A stretch of 64,000 nt of DNA from Nonomuraea jiangxiensis (GCF_900099965.1 NZ_FNDJ01000002.1:124001-188000), one strand, 5' to 3'. Shown: positions 33,106 through 45,005, numbered from the stretch's first letter. The notes: generated from the letters alone by a model not told the origin. Translations and numbers: made by a program.

Positions 33106-34863
33106 ATGCGTAACCGGGCTCGGATCATGATTCCGCTCGTGGCGGCGGGCCTGTTCGCCGCGGCCTGCACCGGCGGCGGATCCACGCCGACCCCGCCGGC
33201 CTCCCCAGCGCAGAACCAGGGCGCGGTGGCCAGTGCCGATCCCGACTCGTTGCCGCGCAACGAGACGCTCTACACGACAGGCACCCAGTGGGGCCCGCCG
33301 CCCAACTTCAACCCGATCAGGGAGTGGGACTCGGCCGTGGGCACCAAGGGCCTGGTCTACGAGACGCTGTTCCACTACGACCCCAACGCGGCCAAGCTCA
33401 CGCCGTGGCTGGCGGCAAGCGGCTCCTGGACCGACGACACCACGTACGAGGTCAAGCTGCGCCCGGGCATCAAGTGGTCCGACGGCCAGGCGTTCACCGC
33501 CAAGGACGTCGTCTTCTCCTACGAGCTCGGCAAGATGGAGACGATCCCGTACCACAACCTGTGGGACTGGTTGACGGCCGCGGAGGCCCCCGACGACCAG
33601 ACCGTGCGGTTCACCTTCTCCACGGCGAACTACCAGGAGTGGGACTTCATGCTCTACAGCCGCTCGATCGTCCCCGAGCACATCTGGAAGGACCGCTCGG
33701 AGAGCGAGGTTCTTGACGGTGTCAACGAGAACCCGGTCGGCACGGGCGCGTACACGTTCATGAGCAAGGACCAGGACCGCGTGGTGCTACGGCGGCGTGA
33801 CGACTGGTGGGGCAAGGCGGCGCTCAACATGGAGCCCAAGCCCCGCTACATCGTCGACATCGCCACCCCCAGCAACGAGGTCGCGATGGGCATGCTGCTG
33901 CAGAAGGGGCTGGACCTCAGCAACAACTTCCTGCCCGGCGTGGCCAACCTGGTGCAGGGCAACTTCGGCCTTACGACCTACTACGACCAGCCGCCGTACA
34001 TGTTGTCGGCCAACACCGCGTGGCTGGTGCCCAACTCGACCAGGAAGCCGATGGACGACCCGGCCTTCCGCAAGGCGCTGGCCTCCTCGATCAACGTCAA
34101 GCAGATCGTCGAAGGCGTGTACGGCAACCTCGTCAAGGCCGCCAGCCCCACCGGCCTGCTGCCGCAGTGGGAACAGTTCGTGGACCAGGGCGTCGTCGGC
34201 GCGTCCGGGTTCGGCTTCGACCCGGCCAAGGCCAAGAAGCTGCTGGCCGACGCCGGCTACCGGGACCGCGACGGCGACGGGTACGTGGAGAAGAAGGACG
34301 GCTCCAAGATCGCCCTGACCCTCATCGTGCCGTCCGGCTGGACCGACTGGATGGAGGCCGCCAGGTCCATCTCGGCCAGCGCCAAGACCGCCGGCATCCA
34401 GGTCACCCCGGACTTCCCCGACTTCAACGCGCTGGTGGAGCGGCGGACCAAGGGCGACTTCGACCTGTTGGTCAACAACGAGCGGCAGCTGTCCAACTCG
34501 CCGTACACCTACTACGAGTACATGTTCCAGCTCCCCGTCCGGGCGCAGCAGAACACGGTCAACTTCGCCAGGTACGAGAACGAGCGGGCCTGGGGCCTGG
34601 TCAAGCAGCTCGACCAGGTCAGGACGGATGACGTCGAGGGCATGAAGAAGGTCATCTCGCAGCTCCAGCAGATCCATCTCGACGACATGCCGATCATCCC
34701 GCTCTGGTACAACGGCCTGTGGGCGCAGGCCAGCACCAGCGTGTGGAAGAACTGGCCGGCGGCGAACGGCAGCGCCCCCAAGACCGGCGCCGTCATGTGG
34801 CGCAACTGGCTCGAACTGGGCGGTTTCGAGACGCTCACCCAGCTCCAGCCCTCGGGCTCCTGA
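33106..34863 (+). CDS. Family-5 ABC transporter solute-binding lipoprotein
   Basis: The 585-residue lipoprotein has a signal peptide with a lipobox ending at Cys21 (LFAAAC). An SBP_bac_5 fold follows (LVYETLFHYDPNAAKLTPWLAASGSW, VKLRPGIKWSDGQAFTAKDVVFSYEL, NPVGTGAYTF). This class binds oligopeptides in many bacteria but cello-oligosaccharides in others. The perfect CebR-type box in front of the gene supports a sugar cargo. GGAAGGAGA precedes ATG 33106. It is first in a five-gene importer operon. Confidence 0.9.
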   Translation: MRNRARIMIPLVAAGLFAAACTGGGSTPTPPASPAQNQGAVASADPDSLPRNETLYTTGTQWGPPPNFNPIREWDSAVGTKGLVYETLFHYDPNAAKLTPWLAASGSWTDDTTYEVKLRPGIKWSDGQAFTAKDVVFSYELGKMETIPYHNLWDWLTAAEAPDDQTVRFTFSTANYQEWDFMLYSRSIVPEHIWKDRSESEVLDGVNENPVGTGAYTFMSKDQDRVVLRRRDDWWGKAALNMEPKPRYIVDIATPSNEVAMGMLLQKGLDLSNNFLPGVANLVQGNFGLTTYYDQPPYMLSANTAWLVPNSTRKPMDDPAFRKALASSINVKQIVEGVYGNLVKAASPTGLLPQWEQFVDQGVVGASGFGFDPAKAKKLLADAGYRDRDGDGYVEKKDGSKIALTLIVPSGWTDWMEAARSISASAKTAGIQVTPDFPDFNALVERRTKGDFDLLVNNERQLSNSPYTYYEYMFQLPVRAQQNTVNFARYENERAWGLVKQLDQVRTDDVEGMKKVISQLQQIHLDDMPIIPLWYNGLWAQASTSVWKNWPAANGSAPKTGAVMWRNWLELGGFETLTQLQPSGS

Positions 34864-34936
34864 TCTCCCTGCCGGACCGACCAGCCCCTCCGCCCCCGGC
34901 GAACCCCGAGGGCGGAGGGCCTTCACGGAGACTCGC

Positions 34937-35932
34937 GTGCGCCGTTATTTCGGTAGGAAACTCCTTATATACGGACTGACCTTCTTCGTCGCCGTCACGG
35001 TCAACTGGATGATCCCGCGCTTCATGCCCGGCGACCCGGTCGCCAGCATGGTCGCCAGGGCCAACATCACCCAGCCCGCGGCCGTCGAGGCGATGCGCCG
35101 CTACTACAGCGGCCTTTTCGGCTTCGACCAGCCGCTGTGGCAGCAGTACCTCAACTTCTGGGCCGCGCTCTTCCGGGGCGACTTCGGGCTCAGCATCTGG
35201 TTGTTCCCCCACCCGGTCAGCACCGTGATCGGGGGAGCGGTGCCGTACACGCTGGCCCTGATCGTCCCGTCCGTGCTGCTGAGCTGGGTGGTGGGCAACC
35301 GGCTCGGCGCGTACGCCGCCCGGCGCAAGCTCCTCGACAACACCGTGCTCCCGGTCGGGTACGTCCTGACGGCCATGCCGTACATGTGGCTGGCGGTGCT
35401 GCTGGCCTGGGCCCTCGGCGTGCTGGCCGGGGTCTTCCCGGTGGCCGGCGGCTACAGCTTCTCGATGCGGCCCAACTGGTCGTGGACGTTCCTGCTGGAC
35501 CTGCTGCACCACTGGACACTGCCGTTCCTGTCGCTCTTCCTGGTGGCGCTGGGCGGCTGGGCCATCGGCATGCGCAACATGATCATTTATGAGCTGGAGT
35601 CCGACTACTCCAACTACCTGGCCGCGCTCGGCGCCCCCGCCCGGCTCATCCGCAAGTACGCCTTCCGCAACGCCGTCCTGCCCCAGATCACCGGCCTGGC
35701 CCTGCAACTGGGCGTCCTGGTGGCGGGCGCGCTGGTCACCGAGATCGTCTTCGCCTACCCCGGGCTCGGCAGCCTCATACTCAAGGCCATCCAGAACAAG
35801 GACTTCTTCCTGCTCCAGGGCGCGTTCCTGTTCATCGTGATCGGGGTGCTGATCGCCAACTTCATCATCGACATCGTCTACGTCGTGGTCGATCCGCGTA
35901 CGCGGGCGGGAATGGCGGGTGCGCGGGCATGA
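34937..35932 (+). CDS. ABC transporter permease, DppB type
   Basis: The 331-residue inner-membrane protein starts RRYFGRKLLIYGLTFFVAVT, the classic first helix of DppB-like permeases. It contains PGDPVASMVARANIT in the periplasmic loop and an EAA-like coupling segment (YLAALGAPARLIRKYAFRNAVLPQITGLA). Six helices are predicted. The GTG 34937 start follows CGGAGA. The stop overlaps the next ATG (ATGA). Confidence 0.9.
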   Translation: MRRYFGRKLLIYGLTFFVAVTVNWMIPRFMPGDPVASMVARANITQPAAVEAMRRYYSGLFGFDQPLWQQYLNFWAALFRGDFGLSIWLFPHPVSTVIGGAVPYTLALIVPSVLLSWVVGNRLGAYAARRKLLDNTVLPVGYVLTAMPYMWLAVLLAWALGVLAGVFPVAGGYSFSMRPNWSWTFLLDLLHHWTLPFLSLFLVALGGWAIGMRNMIIYELESDYSNYLAALGAPARLIRKYAFRNAVLPQITGLALQLGVLVAGALVTEIVFAYPGLGSLILKAIQNKDFFLLQGAFLFIVIGVLIANFIIDIVYVVVDPRTRAGMAGARA

Positions 35933-36813
35933 CGGCACTCCAGGAAGTCGCCCCGCGCGAGCGCGCCGGCGTGCGGCGCGAGGCGCTCTACTTCGCGGTG
36001 CGCAACGGCAAGCTGGTGACCGGGTTCGGCATCGTGCTCGCGCTGCTCCTGCTCGGGCTGATCGTGCCCGTGCTGCTCGGCGGCAACCCCAACGAGTACG
36101 GCACCCGCCCCATGAGCCCGCCCTCGGCCGAGCACTGGTTCGGCACCACCACCTTCGGCCAGGACATCTTCCTGCAGTTCGGGCACGGGCTGCGCAGCAC
36201 GTTCGCGGTGGGCGCGATCGGCGGCGGCATCGCGGCGGCCATCGGCATGCTCGTCGGCTTCGTGGCGGGCTACCGCGGCGGCCTGGTCGACGAGATCCTC
36301 AACATGCTGACCAACATCGTCCTGGTCATCCCCACACTGGCCGTGCTGCTGATCATCAACGCCTACCTGGGCATCAGGAGCGTGAGCGTGCAGGGCCTGT
36401 TCATCGGGCTGACGTCGTGGCCGTGGGCGGCGCGGGCGATCAGGGCGCAGACGTTCTCGTTGCGTACCAGGGAGTTCGTGGACCTGGCCAGGATGAGCGG
36501 GGCGGGCACCTGGCGGATCATCACCAGGGAGATCGCGCCGAACATGAGCTCCTACCTGTTCATGACGTTCATCCTGCTGTTCGGCGGCTCGATCCTCATC
36601 GCGTCCTCGCTGGACTTCATCGGCCTCGGCCCCACCGAGGGAGTCTCGCTCGGCCTGATGCTGCAGAACGCCAACCAATGGAGCGCGCTCCAGCTCGGCC
36701 TCTGGTGGTGGTTCGTGCCGCCGGGCGCGGCCATCACCGCCATCGTGGGCGCCCTGTACGTGGCCAACGTCGGGCTGGACGAGGTCTTCAACCCGAAGCT
36801 GAGGGAGACATGA
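35929..36813 (+). CDS. ABC transporter permease, DppC type
   Basis: The 294-residue partner permease has the DppC hallmarks: one N-terminal helix, the loop GTRPMSPPSAEHWFGTTTFGQD, and five further helices. The coupling motif is FVDLARMSGAGTWRIITREIAPNM. Its start overlaps the DppB-type stop and its own stop overlaps the first ATPase gene, so all three are translationally coupled. Confidence 0.9.
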   Translation: MTALQEVAPRERAGVRREALYFAVRNGKLVTGFGIVLALLLLGLIVPVLLGGNPNEYGTRPMSPPSAEHWFGTTTFGQDIFLQFGHGLRSTFAVGAIGGGIAAAIGMLVGFVAGYRGGLVDEILNMLTNIVLVIPTLAVLLIINAYLGIRSVSVQGLFIGLTSWPWAARAIRAQTFSLRTREFVDLARMSGAGTWRIITREIAPNMSSYLFMTFILLFGGSILIASSLDFIGLGPTEGVSLGLMLQNANQWSALQLGLWWWFVPPGAAITAIVGALYVANVGLDEVFNPKLRET

Positions 36814-37751
36814 GCCTGCGGGTCAGCGAGCTGAAGGTGTACTACAGGACGCTCAAGGGCGAGGTGCGCGCGCTGGACGGCCTGTCCTTCGGCCTGGCCG
36901 ACGGCGAGATCCTCGGCCTGGTCGGCGAGTCCGGCTGCGGCAAGAGCACGCTGGGCAAGAGCCTCATCCGGCTGGACGGCCGCATGCGCCACGCCGGCGG
37001 CACCGTCGTGCTCGACGGCGAGGAGCTGCCCATCGCCGACGACCGCCGCATGAACGACTACCGCTTCCACCAGGTCTCCCTCATCCCGCAGTACGCCATG
37101 AGCGCGCTCAACCCGACCCGCAAGATCCGCCGGATGGTCACCGAGCTCCTCAGGTCCCGGGGCGTCACCCTGGACACCGCCGAGCTGGAGAGCCGGATGA
37201 GCCAGGTCGGCCTGCCCCGCGAGGTGCTCGACCGCTACCCGATCGAGCTGTCGGGCGGCATGAAGCAGCGCATGGTGATGGTCGTCTCCACGCTGCTCGA
37301 CCCGTCCCTGCTGATCGCCGACGAGGTCACCTCGGCGCTCGACGTCTCCACCCAGAAGGCCGTGGCCCGCGCCCTGCTCGGCTTCCGCGACAGCGGCTAC
37401 GTCAAGAGCATGATCTTCGTCACCCACGACCTCGCGCTCACCCACCACATCGCCGACACGATCATGGTCATGTACGCCGGCAGGCTGGCCGAGAAGGCAC
37501 CCGCCGACGTGATCGTCAAGGCGCCCCGGCACCCGTACACCAGGCTGCTGCTCGACTCCCTGCCCGAGGTCGGCGTGCGCCACACCGACCGGCGGCTGAC
37601 GGGCATCGCCGGCAGCCCGCCCTCGCTGCTCGACCCGCCGGCCGGCTGCCGCTTCCGCGACCGCTGCCCGATCGCGGGGGAGGAGTGCGCCGAGGACCCG
37701 CCGGTGGCCGAGGTCGCCGCCGGCCACTACGTCGCCTGCTGGAAGGCATGA
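36810..37751 (+). CDS. ABC transporter ATPase, DppD type
   Basis: The 313-residue ATPase has Walker A GESGCGKST, signature ELSGGMKQR, Walker B LLIADEVTSALD and the H-loop FVTHD. A C-terminal oligopeptide-type extension has a cysteine motif (CRFRDRCPIAGEEC). It energises the importer as a heterodimer with the next gene product. It overlaps both neighbours by four bases. Confidence 0.92.
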   Translation: MSLRVSELKVYYRTLKGEVRALDGLSFGLADGEILGLVGESGCGKSTLGKSLIRLDGRMRHAGGTVVLDGEELPIADDRRMNDYRFHQVSLIPQYAMSALNPTRKIRRMVTELLRSRGVTLDTAELESRMSQVGLPREVLDRYPIELSGGMKQRMVMVVSTLLDPSLLIADEVTSALDVSTQKAVARALLGFRDSGYVKSMIFVTHDLALTHHIADTIMVMYAGRLAEKAPADVIVKAPRHPYTRLLLDSLPEVGVRHTDRRLTGIAGSPPSLLDPPAGCRFRDRCPIAGEECAEDPPVAEVAAGHYVACWKA

Positions 37752-38629
37752 TGCTCAAACTCGACGACGTCACCAAGGAATTCAGGATCGGCGCCTTCGG
37801 CGGGAAGAGCGTCACGGCGGTCAGGAACGTCAGCTTCGACCTCGGGCCCGGCGAGGTCGTCTCCCTGATCGGCGAGAGCGGCAGCGGCAAGAGCACGATC
37901 GGCCGGATGATCCTCGGCCTGAACCCGGTCAGCGGCGGCTCGATCACCTTCGAGGGCCGCCCGGTCAGGGCCGGCAAGGAGTACTACCGCCACGTCCAGG
38001 GCATCTTCCAGGACCCGTTCAGCTCCTTCAACCCGGTGTTCAAGGCCGACCGGGTGTTCGGGTTGATCAAGGACACCTACTACCGGACCGTTCCCGGGGA
38101 GGAGTGGGCGCGGCGGGTCGGCGACAGCCTGCGCGACGTGCGGCTCGACCCCGGCCAGGTGCTCGGCAAATACCCGCACCAGCTCAGCGGCGGCCAGTTG
38201 CAGCGCCTGCTCATCGCCCGGGCGCTGCTGCTGGACATCAAGTTGCTGGTGGCCGACGAGATCACCAGCATGCTGGACGCCTCCACCCGCATCGACGTGC
38301 TCAACCTGCTGGCCGATCTGAAGGCCAGGGGGCTGGGCGTGCTGTACATCACGCACGACCTGTCGCTGGGCAACTATCTCGCCGAGCGCACGGTGGTGCT
38401 GCGCAGGGGGAGCGTGGTCGAGCTGGGGCCGACGGAGCGGGTCTTCGGCGACCCGCTGCACCCCTACACGCGCGAGCTGCTCGCGGCGGTGCCGCGGCTG
38501 CACCAGGAGTGGGCCGACGCCACGCCCGTGGACGCCTGCCTCTACCACGCGCGCGGCGGCACCGGCGGCCTCATGGAGGCCGGGCCGGGTCACTTCGTGG
38601 CCTGCGCCGGGCTCGGCACCTGCCCTTGA
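37748..38629 (+). CDS. ABC transporter ATPase, DppF type
   Basis: The 293-residue second ATPase has Walker A GESGSGKST, signature QLSGGQLQR, Walker B LLVADEITSMLD and H-loop YITHD. The C-terminal cysteine motif seen in the DppD-type partner is reduced (CLYHARG). It starts at ATG 37748, overlapping the previous stop, and ends the operon 15 bases from the convergent DUF6879 gene. Confidence 0.92.
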   Translation: MMLKLDDVTKEFRIGAFGGKSVTAVRNVSFDLGPGEVVSLIGESGSGKSTIGRMILGLNPVSGGSITFEGRPVRAGKEYYRHVQGIFQDPFSSFNPVFKADRVFGLIKDTYYRTVPGEEWARRVGDSLRDVRLDPGQVLGKYPHQLSGGQLQRLLIARALLLDIKLLVADEITSMLDASTRIDVLNLLADLKARGLGVLYITHDLSLGNYLAERTVVLRRGSVVELGPTERVFGDPLHPYTRELLAAVPRLHQEWADATPVDACLYHARGGTGGLMEAGPGHFVACAGLGTCP

Positions 38630-38644
38630 TCGGCGCTGGGCCGG

Positions 38645-39325
38645 TCAGATCCGGAACTCCTCGGTCCGGTGCGCGTAGGAGGGCAGCGCGGCCCGCATCT
38701 CGTCCGTGACGACCGGTGGCGGCAGCGGCGCGATCTCCCGCCGGTGGAACTCGAGCACGTCCTCCCCCTCGGCGAACAGCTCACTGACCAGGCTCAGGCA
38801 GGGACCGACGACCTCGGGATCGGTGATCCGGCGGCCGCCGCGGCAGCCGCCGTACCGGTCGTACAGGACCTCGTACATCAGGGTAGGGGCGAAGATCACC
38901 AGCTCGGGCAGCGGGTCGAGGTCCGCGATCCGCGCGGCCGGGATCACCCGGCACGGGGAGCCCGCCGCGGCGCGCAGCGCCAGCAGGTGCATCTCCCACT
39001 GCAGGTAGGCGCTGATCGGGAACTCCACCACCCGCACCCGGTGGACCGCCAGGCGGGTGCGGAAGAACTCGGCCATGGGCGCCGCCATGCGGTCGGCCAG
39101 CGCCAGCGAGCGCTCCCAGTCGCCGTCCATCATGGCCCGCCAGCTGGCCACGTCGGGCTCGTAGAAGTCCTGGGCGCGCTCCAGCTTCCACATCGGCCCC
39201 GCGCAGGCCGCGTGGTCGCGGTCGAAACCGGCCAGGTAGTCCGGCACGTCCAGGACGAGACCGTCGGCGCCGGGCACGGCGGCGAACGGATTCGTACGGC
39301 GGACCTGAGTACCGTGCTCGGCCAT
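38645..39325 (-). CDS. DUF6879 family protein
   Basis: The 226-residue cytoplasmic protein contains the DUF6879 core: MAEFFRTRLAVHRVRVVEFP, ISAYLQWEMHLLALRAAAGS, RVIPAARIADLDPLPELVIF. The family is common in actinomycetes, often beside XRE regulators, and its function is unknown. Here it stands alone, with GAAAGGA before ATG 39325. The N-terminal 60 residues and the C-terminal 40 go beyond the usual domain. Confidence 0.7.
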   Translation of the reverse strand: MAEHGTQVRRTNPFAAVPGADGLVLDVPDYLAGFDRDHAACAGPMWKLERAQDFYEPDVASWRAMMDGDWERSLALADRMAAPMAEFFRTRLAVHRVRVVEFPISAYLQWEMHLLALRAAAGSPCRVIPAARIADLDPLPELVIFAPTLMYEVLYDRYGGCRGGRRITDPEVVGPCLSLVSELFAEGEDVLEFHRREIAPLPPPVVTDEMRAALPSYAHRTEEFRI

Positions 39326-39412
39326 GCGACGTCCTTTCGCGGCTGAAGACCCGCCCAGATCATGAAATGAGCCCCAGACAGGGTCAAGGCCCAAAACGAT
39401 CTGGACGAGCGA

Positions 39413-39970
39413 TCAGCGGCGGCGGTGCCTGTTCCGGGCCACGCTGAAGATCAGGGCCAGTAGCCACACCACGAGCAGCACCTTGAAGGCCCCGAACCCG
39501 CCGAAGAGCAGCCCCACCATCATGAGCAGGAACAGCATGGGCAGCACGGGGCTGGGGTGGCCGCCCCGGGGGTGCCGGTGGCCCCAGTGGGGGTGATGCG
39601 CCCAGTTCCGGCGCATCTCGCGCTGCGCGTCGCGCACGGACTGCATCTGCTGCCGGTGCGCCTTCATCGCCGCCCGCCAGGCGTCCCGGTCGTAGGGCGG
39701 GAGGGGGCCGGGATGCTCGGCGGGGTGGGCCTGCGGTCCGTGACCCGGCAGGTCGAACGTCACCTTCGCGAGGTCGCGGGCCGTCTTGGCGGCCAGTGTC
39801 TGGTCGAGTCGCTCGTCGAGTTCTTCGTGGGTGAGCCGGCCCTGCGCGAAGTGCTCGCGCAGGGCCGCCATCGTCTGCTCGCGCTCGGCGTCGCCGATGC
39901 GGAGTTCGTCGCGGTCCACGCCCTGTTCCTCGTTCCCCCTGGACCGGGCAGCCGTTGCGACGCCGGTCAT
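39413..39970 (-). CDS. DUF1707 protein with C-terminal membrane helices
   Basis: The 185-residue protein has a DUF1707 domain (ELRIGDAEREQTMAALREHF and LTHEELDERLDQTLAAKTAR, residues about 20-75). A His/Pro-rich middle and two closely spaced hydrophobic segments (VLPMLFLLMMVGLLFGG and FKVLLVVWLLALIFSV) follow, ending in a basic tail. The family is thought to act in envelope regulation. GAGGAGTGA precedes ATG 39970. It follows the PadR gene by four bases and forms an operon with it. Confidence 0.85.
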   Translation of the reverse strand: MTGVATAARSRGNEEQGVDRDELRIGDAEREQTMAALREHFAQGRLTHEELDERLDQTLAAKTARDLAKVTFDLPGHGPQAHPAEHPGPLPPYDRDAWRAAMKAHRQQMQSVRDAQREMRRNWAHHPHWGHRHPRGGHPSPVLPMLFLLMMVGLLFGGFGAFKVLLVVWLLALIFSVARNRHRRR

Positions 39971-39974
39971 GTGG

Positions 39975-40688
39975 TCACTCCTCGCCCGGTTCGTCGTCGG
40001 CCAGGATCTGGTAGAGCTTGCGCCGGGTCTCAACAAGAGTCTTACGCGCTTCGCGGATTTGTGCGTCGTTTCCGGTCTGAAGAACCTGCATCATGGCGAA
40101 TGCCGACTGTCGGGCGATATGCCAGAGATCGGCAGTGTTGTCGTCGATGTCGGGCCGCATCTCGTCCCACGGAGCCCGGACCTCGTCGGCGTGGGCTTCG
40201 ATGTAGTTGCGTCCCGCCTCGGTGAGCCGGAAGTTCTTGCGGCCCTCGTGCTCCTCCGAGATCACCAGGCCCTCGTCGGTGAGCTGCTGCAGCGCCGGGT
40301 AGACGGCGCCGGGGCTGGGCTTCCAGCCGCCCTCGCTGCGCTCGGCGATCTCCTGGATGATCTGGTAGCCGTTGCGCGGCTCCTCGGCGAGCAGGGCCAG
40401 GATCGCGGCGCGTACGTCGCCCCGCTTGGCCTTGCGGGTCCGGCCGCCCCAGCCGCGGTGGCCGCCGCCCCAGGGCCCGCCAGGACCGCCCCACGGGCCG
40501 CCGCGCCCGAAGTCGAACGGGAACGGGCCGGGGCCGCGCCGGCCGCGTTGCCGGTGCTCGTGGTGATGGTGGTGGCGCCCGCCGAACTCCTCGAAGGCGT
40601 CGGTCACCGCCTTGAACGCCTCGCGGGCGGCCTTGCGGTATTCGTGTGCGCCGGGCCAGGGCCCGCTTGTTGCGTGTGCGGAAGTCAT
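39975..40688 (-). CDS. PadR-family regulator with His/Gly-rich N-terminal extension
   Basis: The 237-residue regulator has an ordinary PadR winged-helix domain (VRAAILALLAEEPRNGYQII, PSPGAVYPALQQLTDEGLV, RLTEAGRNYI) at about residues 90-165 and a helical C-terminus. The first 85 residues are unusual: a helical stretch, then HHHHHEH, then a Gly/Pro/Trp-rich segment. The His cluster could bind metal. It probably represses itself and the DUF1707 gene through the AT-rich palindromes just upstream. Confidence 0.87.
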   Translation of the reverse strand: MTSAHATSGPWPGAHEYRKAAREAFKAVTDAFEEFGGRHHHHHEHRQRGRRGPGPFPFDFGRGGPWGGPGGPWGGGHRGWGGRTRKAKRGDVRAAILALLAEEPRNGYQIIQEIAERSEGGWKPSPGAVYPALQQLTDEGLVISEEHEGRKNFRLTEAGRNYIEAHADEVRAPWDEMRPDIDDNTADLWHIARQSAFAMMQVLQTGNDAQIREARKTLVETRRKLYQILADDEPGEE

Positions 40689-40697
40689 TTTTCCCCC

Positions 40698-40736
40698 TAT
40701 ATCGTGATCTGTTCTCGATGCATCAACGATATATCG
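40698..40736. promoter_or_regulatory. Likely PadR operator/promoter
   Basis: TATATCGTGAT on the left and ATCAACGATATA on the right form an inverted repeat, and CGATATATCG at 40727-40736 is a perfect palindrome. The AT-rich island in GC-rich DNA just before the PadR start fits an autoregulated promoter. Confidence 0.6.
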
Positions 40737-41030
40737 ACACTATGTCGTTCGCAAGGGTGGCGAGAGAGTGAGGCACATCACGAAAAAGTTGCGGAATCGG
40801 GGAACACGATCGGAAGAAGGGTCGTTATTCAGTGCGGACGAGGTCGTTCCGCGTCGGCAGGGCTGGGGGGTGCTGTCGCCGCGGAAGCGGCCTCGTCTGC
40901 TTTATCCCCCTGTCTCGTCGGGGCTTCCGCGCCCGCCTTCCGGCCGGTCGCCGGCGCCGGTTCCGCCGGGGTTCCCGTCCCGGGGCGGGTCGCGGCGCGT
41001 AAAGCGCTTCTTTGCCGTACAGTCCCGATC

Positions 41031-41759
41031 ATGATGGGGCACACGCACGCGATGACCGGGGCCATTGCCTGGCTCGGACTGGCGCCGCCGCTCGCCGCAC
41101 TGCCGCTGCTGAACGAGTCCTCCAGATTCGTCGACACCGGGATCATGGCCACCGCGCTCACCCCCGCCGAGCTGATCGCCGGAGCGATCATCTGCGCGGG
41201 CGCCGCCATGCTGCCTGACCTCGACCATCCGAGCGCGACGATCGCGCAGACCTTCGGGCCAGTCACCTGGCTGCTCAGCAAGGCCGTGTCCTGGGTCAGC
41301 GGCGGGCACCGCGGGGCGACGCACTCGCTGTTGTTCGCGGTGGCGCTCGGGCTGGGGGCGCACTGGCTGGCCGGCACCTATCCTCTCGGGCGCGACATCA
41401 TGGTCGTGCTGCTCATCGGCCTCGCCCTGCGGGCCATCGGCGTCGGCATCCCGGGCAACAAGCTCGGGTCCGCCATGGTCAACATCGGGATGACCGCCGG
41501 TCTGTTCGCCGTCTTCCTCTCGCTCGGTGTCGGATACGCCTGGCTGGGCCTGGCCGTGGGGGTCGGCTGCTTCATCCACGTCGTCGGCGACTGCATGACC
41601 GAGCGGGGATGTCCGGTGCTCTGGCCGATGTCGGTCAAGTGGGTGCTGCCATGGAAGATCGGCATCAAGACCGGCAAGAAGTTCGAGCAGAAGATCCTCG
41701 CCCCGGTGCTGTCGGTCGCCATCGTCGGCCTGCTCTATTGGCGGCTGGCGCCGCTTTAA
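41031..41759 (+). CDS. Membrane-bound metal-dependent hydrolase, YdjM/DUF457 family
   Basis: The 242-residue integral membrane protein begins MMGHTHAMTGAI, and contains AAMLPDLDHPSAT and GGHRGATHSLLFA, the His/Asp motifs of YdjM-like metal-dependent hydrolases. About six helices are predicted. The substrate is unknown; the Escherichia coli homologue is an SOS-regulated inner-membrane protein. No clear binding site precedes the two adjacent ATGs. The 290 bases before it hold nothing I can support. Confidence 0.85.
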   Translation: MMGHTHAMTGAIAWLGLAPPLAALPLLNESSRFVDTGIMATALTPAELIAGAIICAGAAMLPDLDHPSATIAQTFGPVTWLLSKAVSWVSGGHRGATHSLLFAVALGLGAHWLAGTYPLGRDIMVVLLIGLALRAIGVGIPGNKLGSAMVNIGMTAGLFAVFLSLGVGYAWLGLAVGVGCFIHVVGDCMTERGCPVLWPMSVKWVLPWKIGIKTGKKFEQKILAPVLSVAIVGLLYWRLAPL

Positions 41760-41800
41760 CTTGATGTCGAGATACCATCGGAGATATCTTGATGTCGAGA
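41760..41800. promoter_or_regulatory. Duplicated motif upstream of aconitase
   Basis: CTTGATGTCGAGA occurs twice, at 41760-41772 and 41788-41800, 28 bases apart. Each copy is a partial palindrome (TCTTGA/TCGAGA halves). The pair lies about 190 bases before the aconitase start and is the most likely regulator site of that gene, or a shared site with the YdjM-like gene end. Confidence 0.6.
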
Positions 41801-41987
41801 GACCTGTCGTCGCCTGCGACTTAGGGTCACCTAACGTTCGTATGGTTCTTGAAGTGCGGCAGGATTTGAGGGGAGCGAACGCGACACAGCGCGCTGCGTG
41901 GTAGCCCGGCGGGTTTCGCGATGCGTGTGAGGAGCGGTGAGCGACCAATGAGCACCGACCACTGTCTGATGGAGGAGGCGAATCACC

Positions 41988-44729
<2,742 letters not shown>

Positions 44730-44848
44730 CTTCCCGGGTCCCCGCGCGGTCATGAGCCACGCGGGGGCCGGGAAACCCTTGGCGCCATGCCGGGGGTGGG
44801 GCGTGATCCTCACGCGCCCGTATCGGGGGAACCACCCGACACACCGAA

Positions 44849-44885
44849 GAGCCGCCCGGAGGGACGACCCCCACCCGGGCGGCTC
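44849..44885. terminator. Hairpin terminator after aconitase
   Basis: GAGCCGCCCGG pairs with CCGGGCGGCTC around a 14-15 base loop, an 11-bp GC stem between the aconitase gene and the convergent MazF-like gene. It lacks a long U-run, as is usual in actinomycetes, and may serve both strands. Confidence 0.7.
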
Positions 44886-45005
44886 CTCTCGTCGGGGGCG
44901 CACCGGAACACGCGCCTGCGGCGAAGCGGCCTGACGGACCGGCGAACTGTGGCACGATGAGACGTGCCACCCGGCGAAGCTCTATTTCGCCGGGCGGCGA
45001 AATTT

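Noticed and set aside
32775..33260. 161-codon minus-strand frame before the binding-protein gene
   Set aside because: It overlaps the operator and the start of the lipoprotein gene and has shadow-frame composition.
33106..38629. Simple dipeptide transporter call
   Set aside because: Family-5 sequence alone does not define the cargo, and the CebR/CelR operator points to oligosaccharides.
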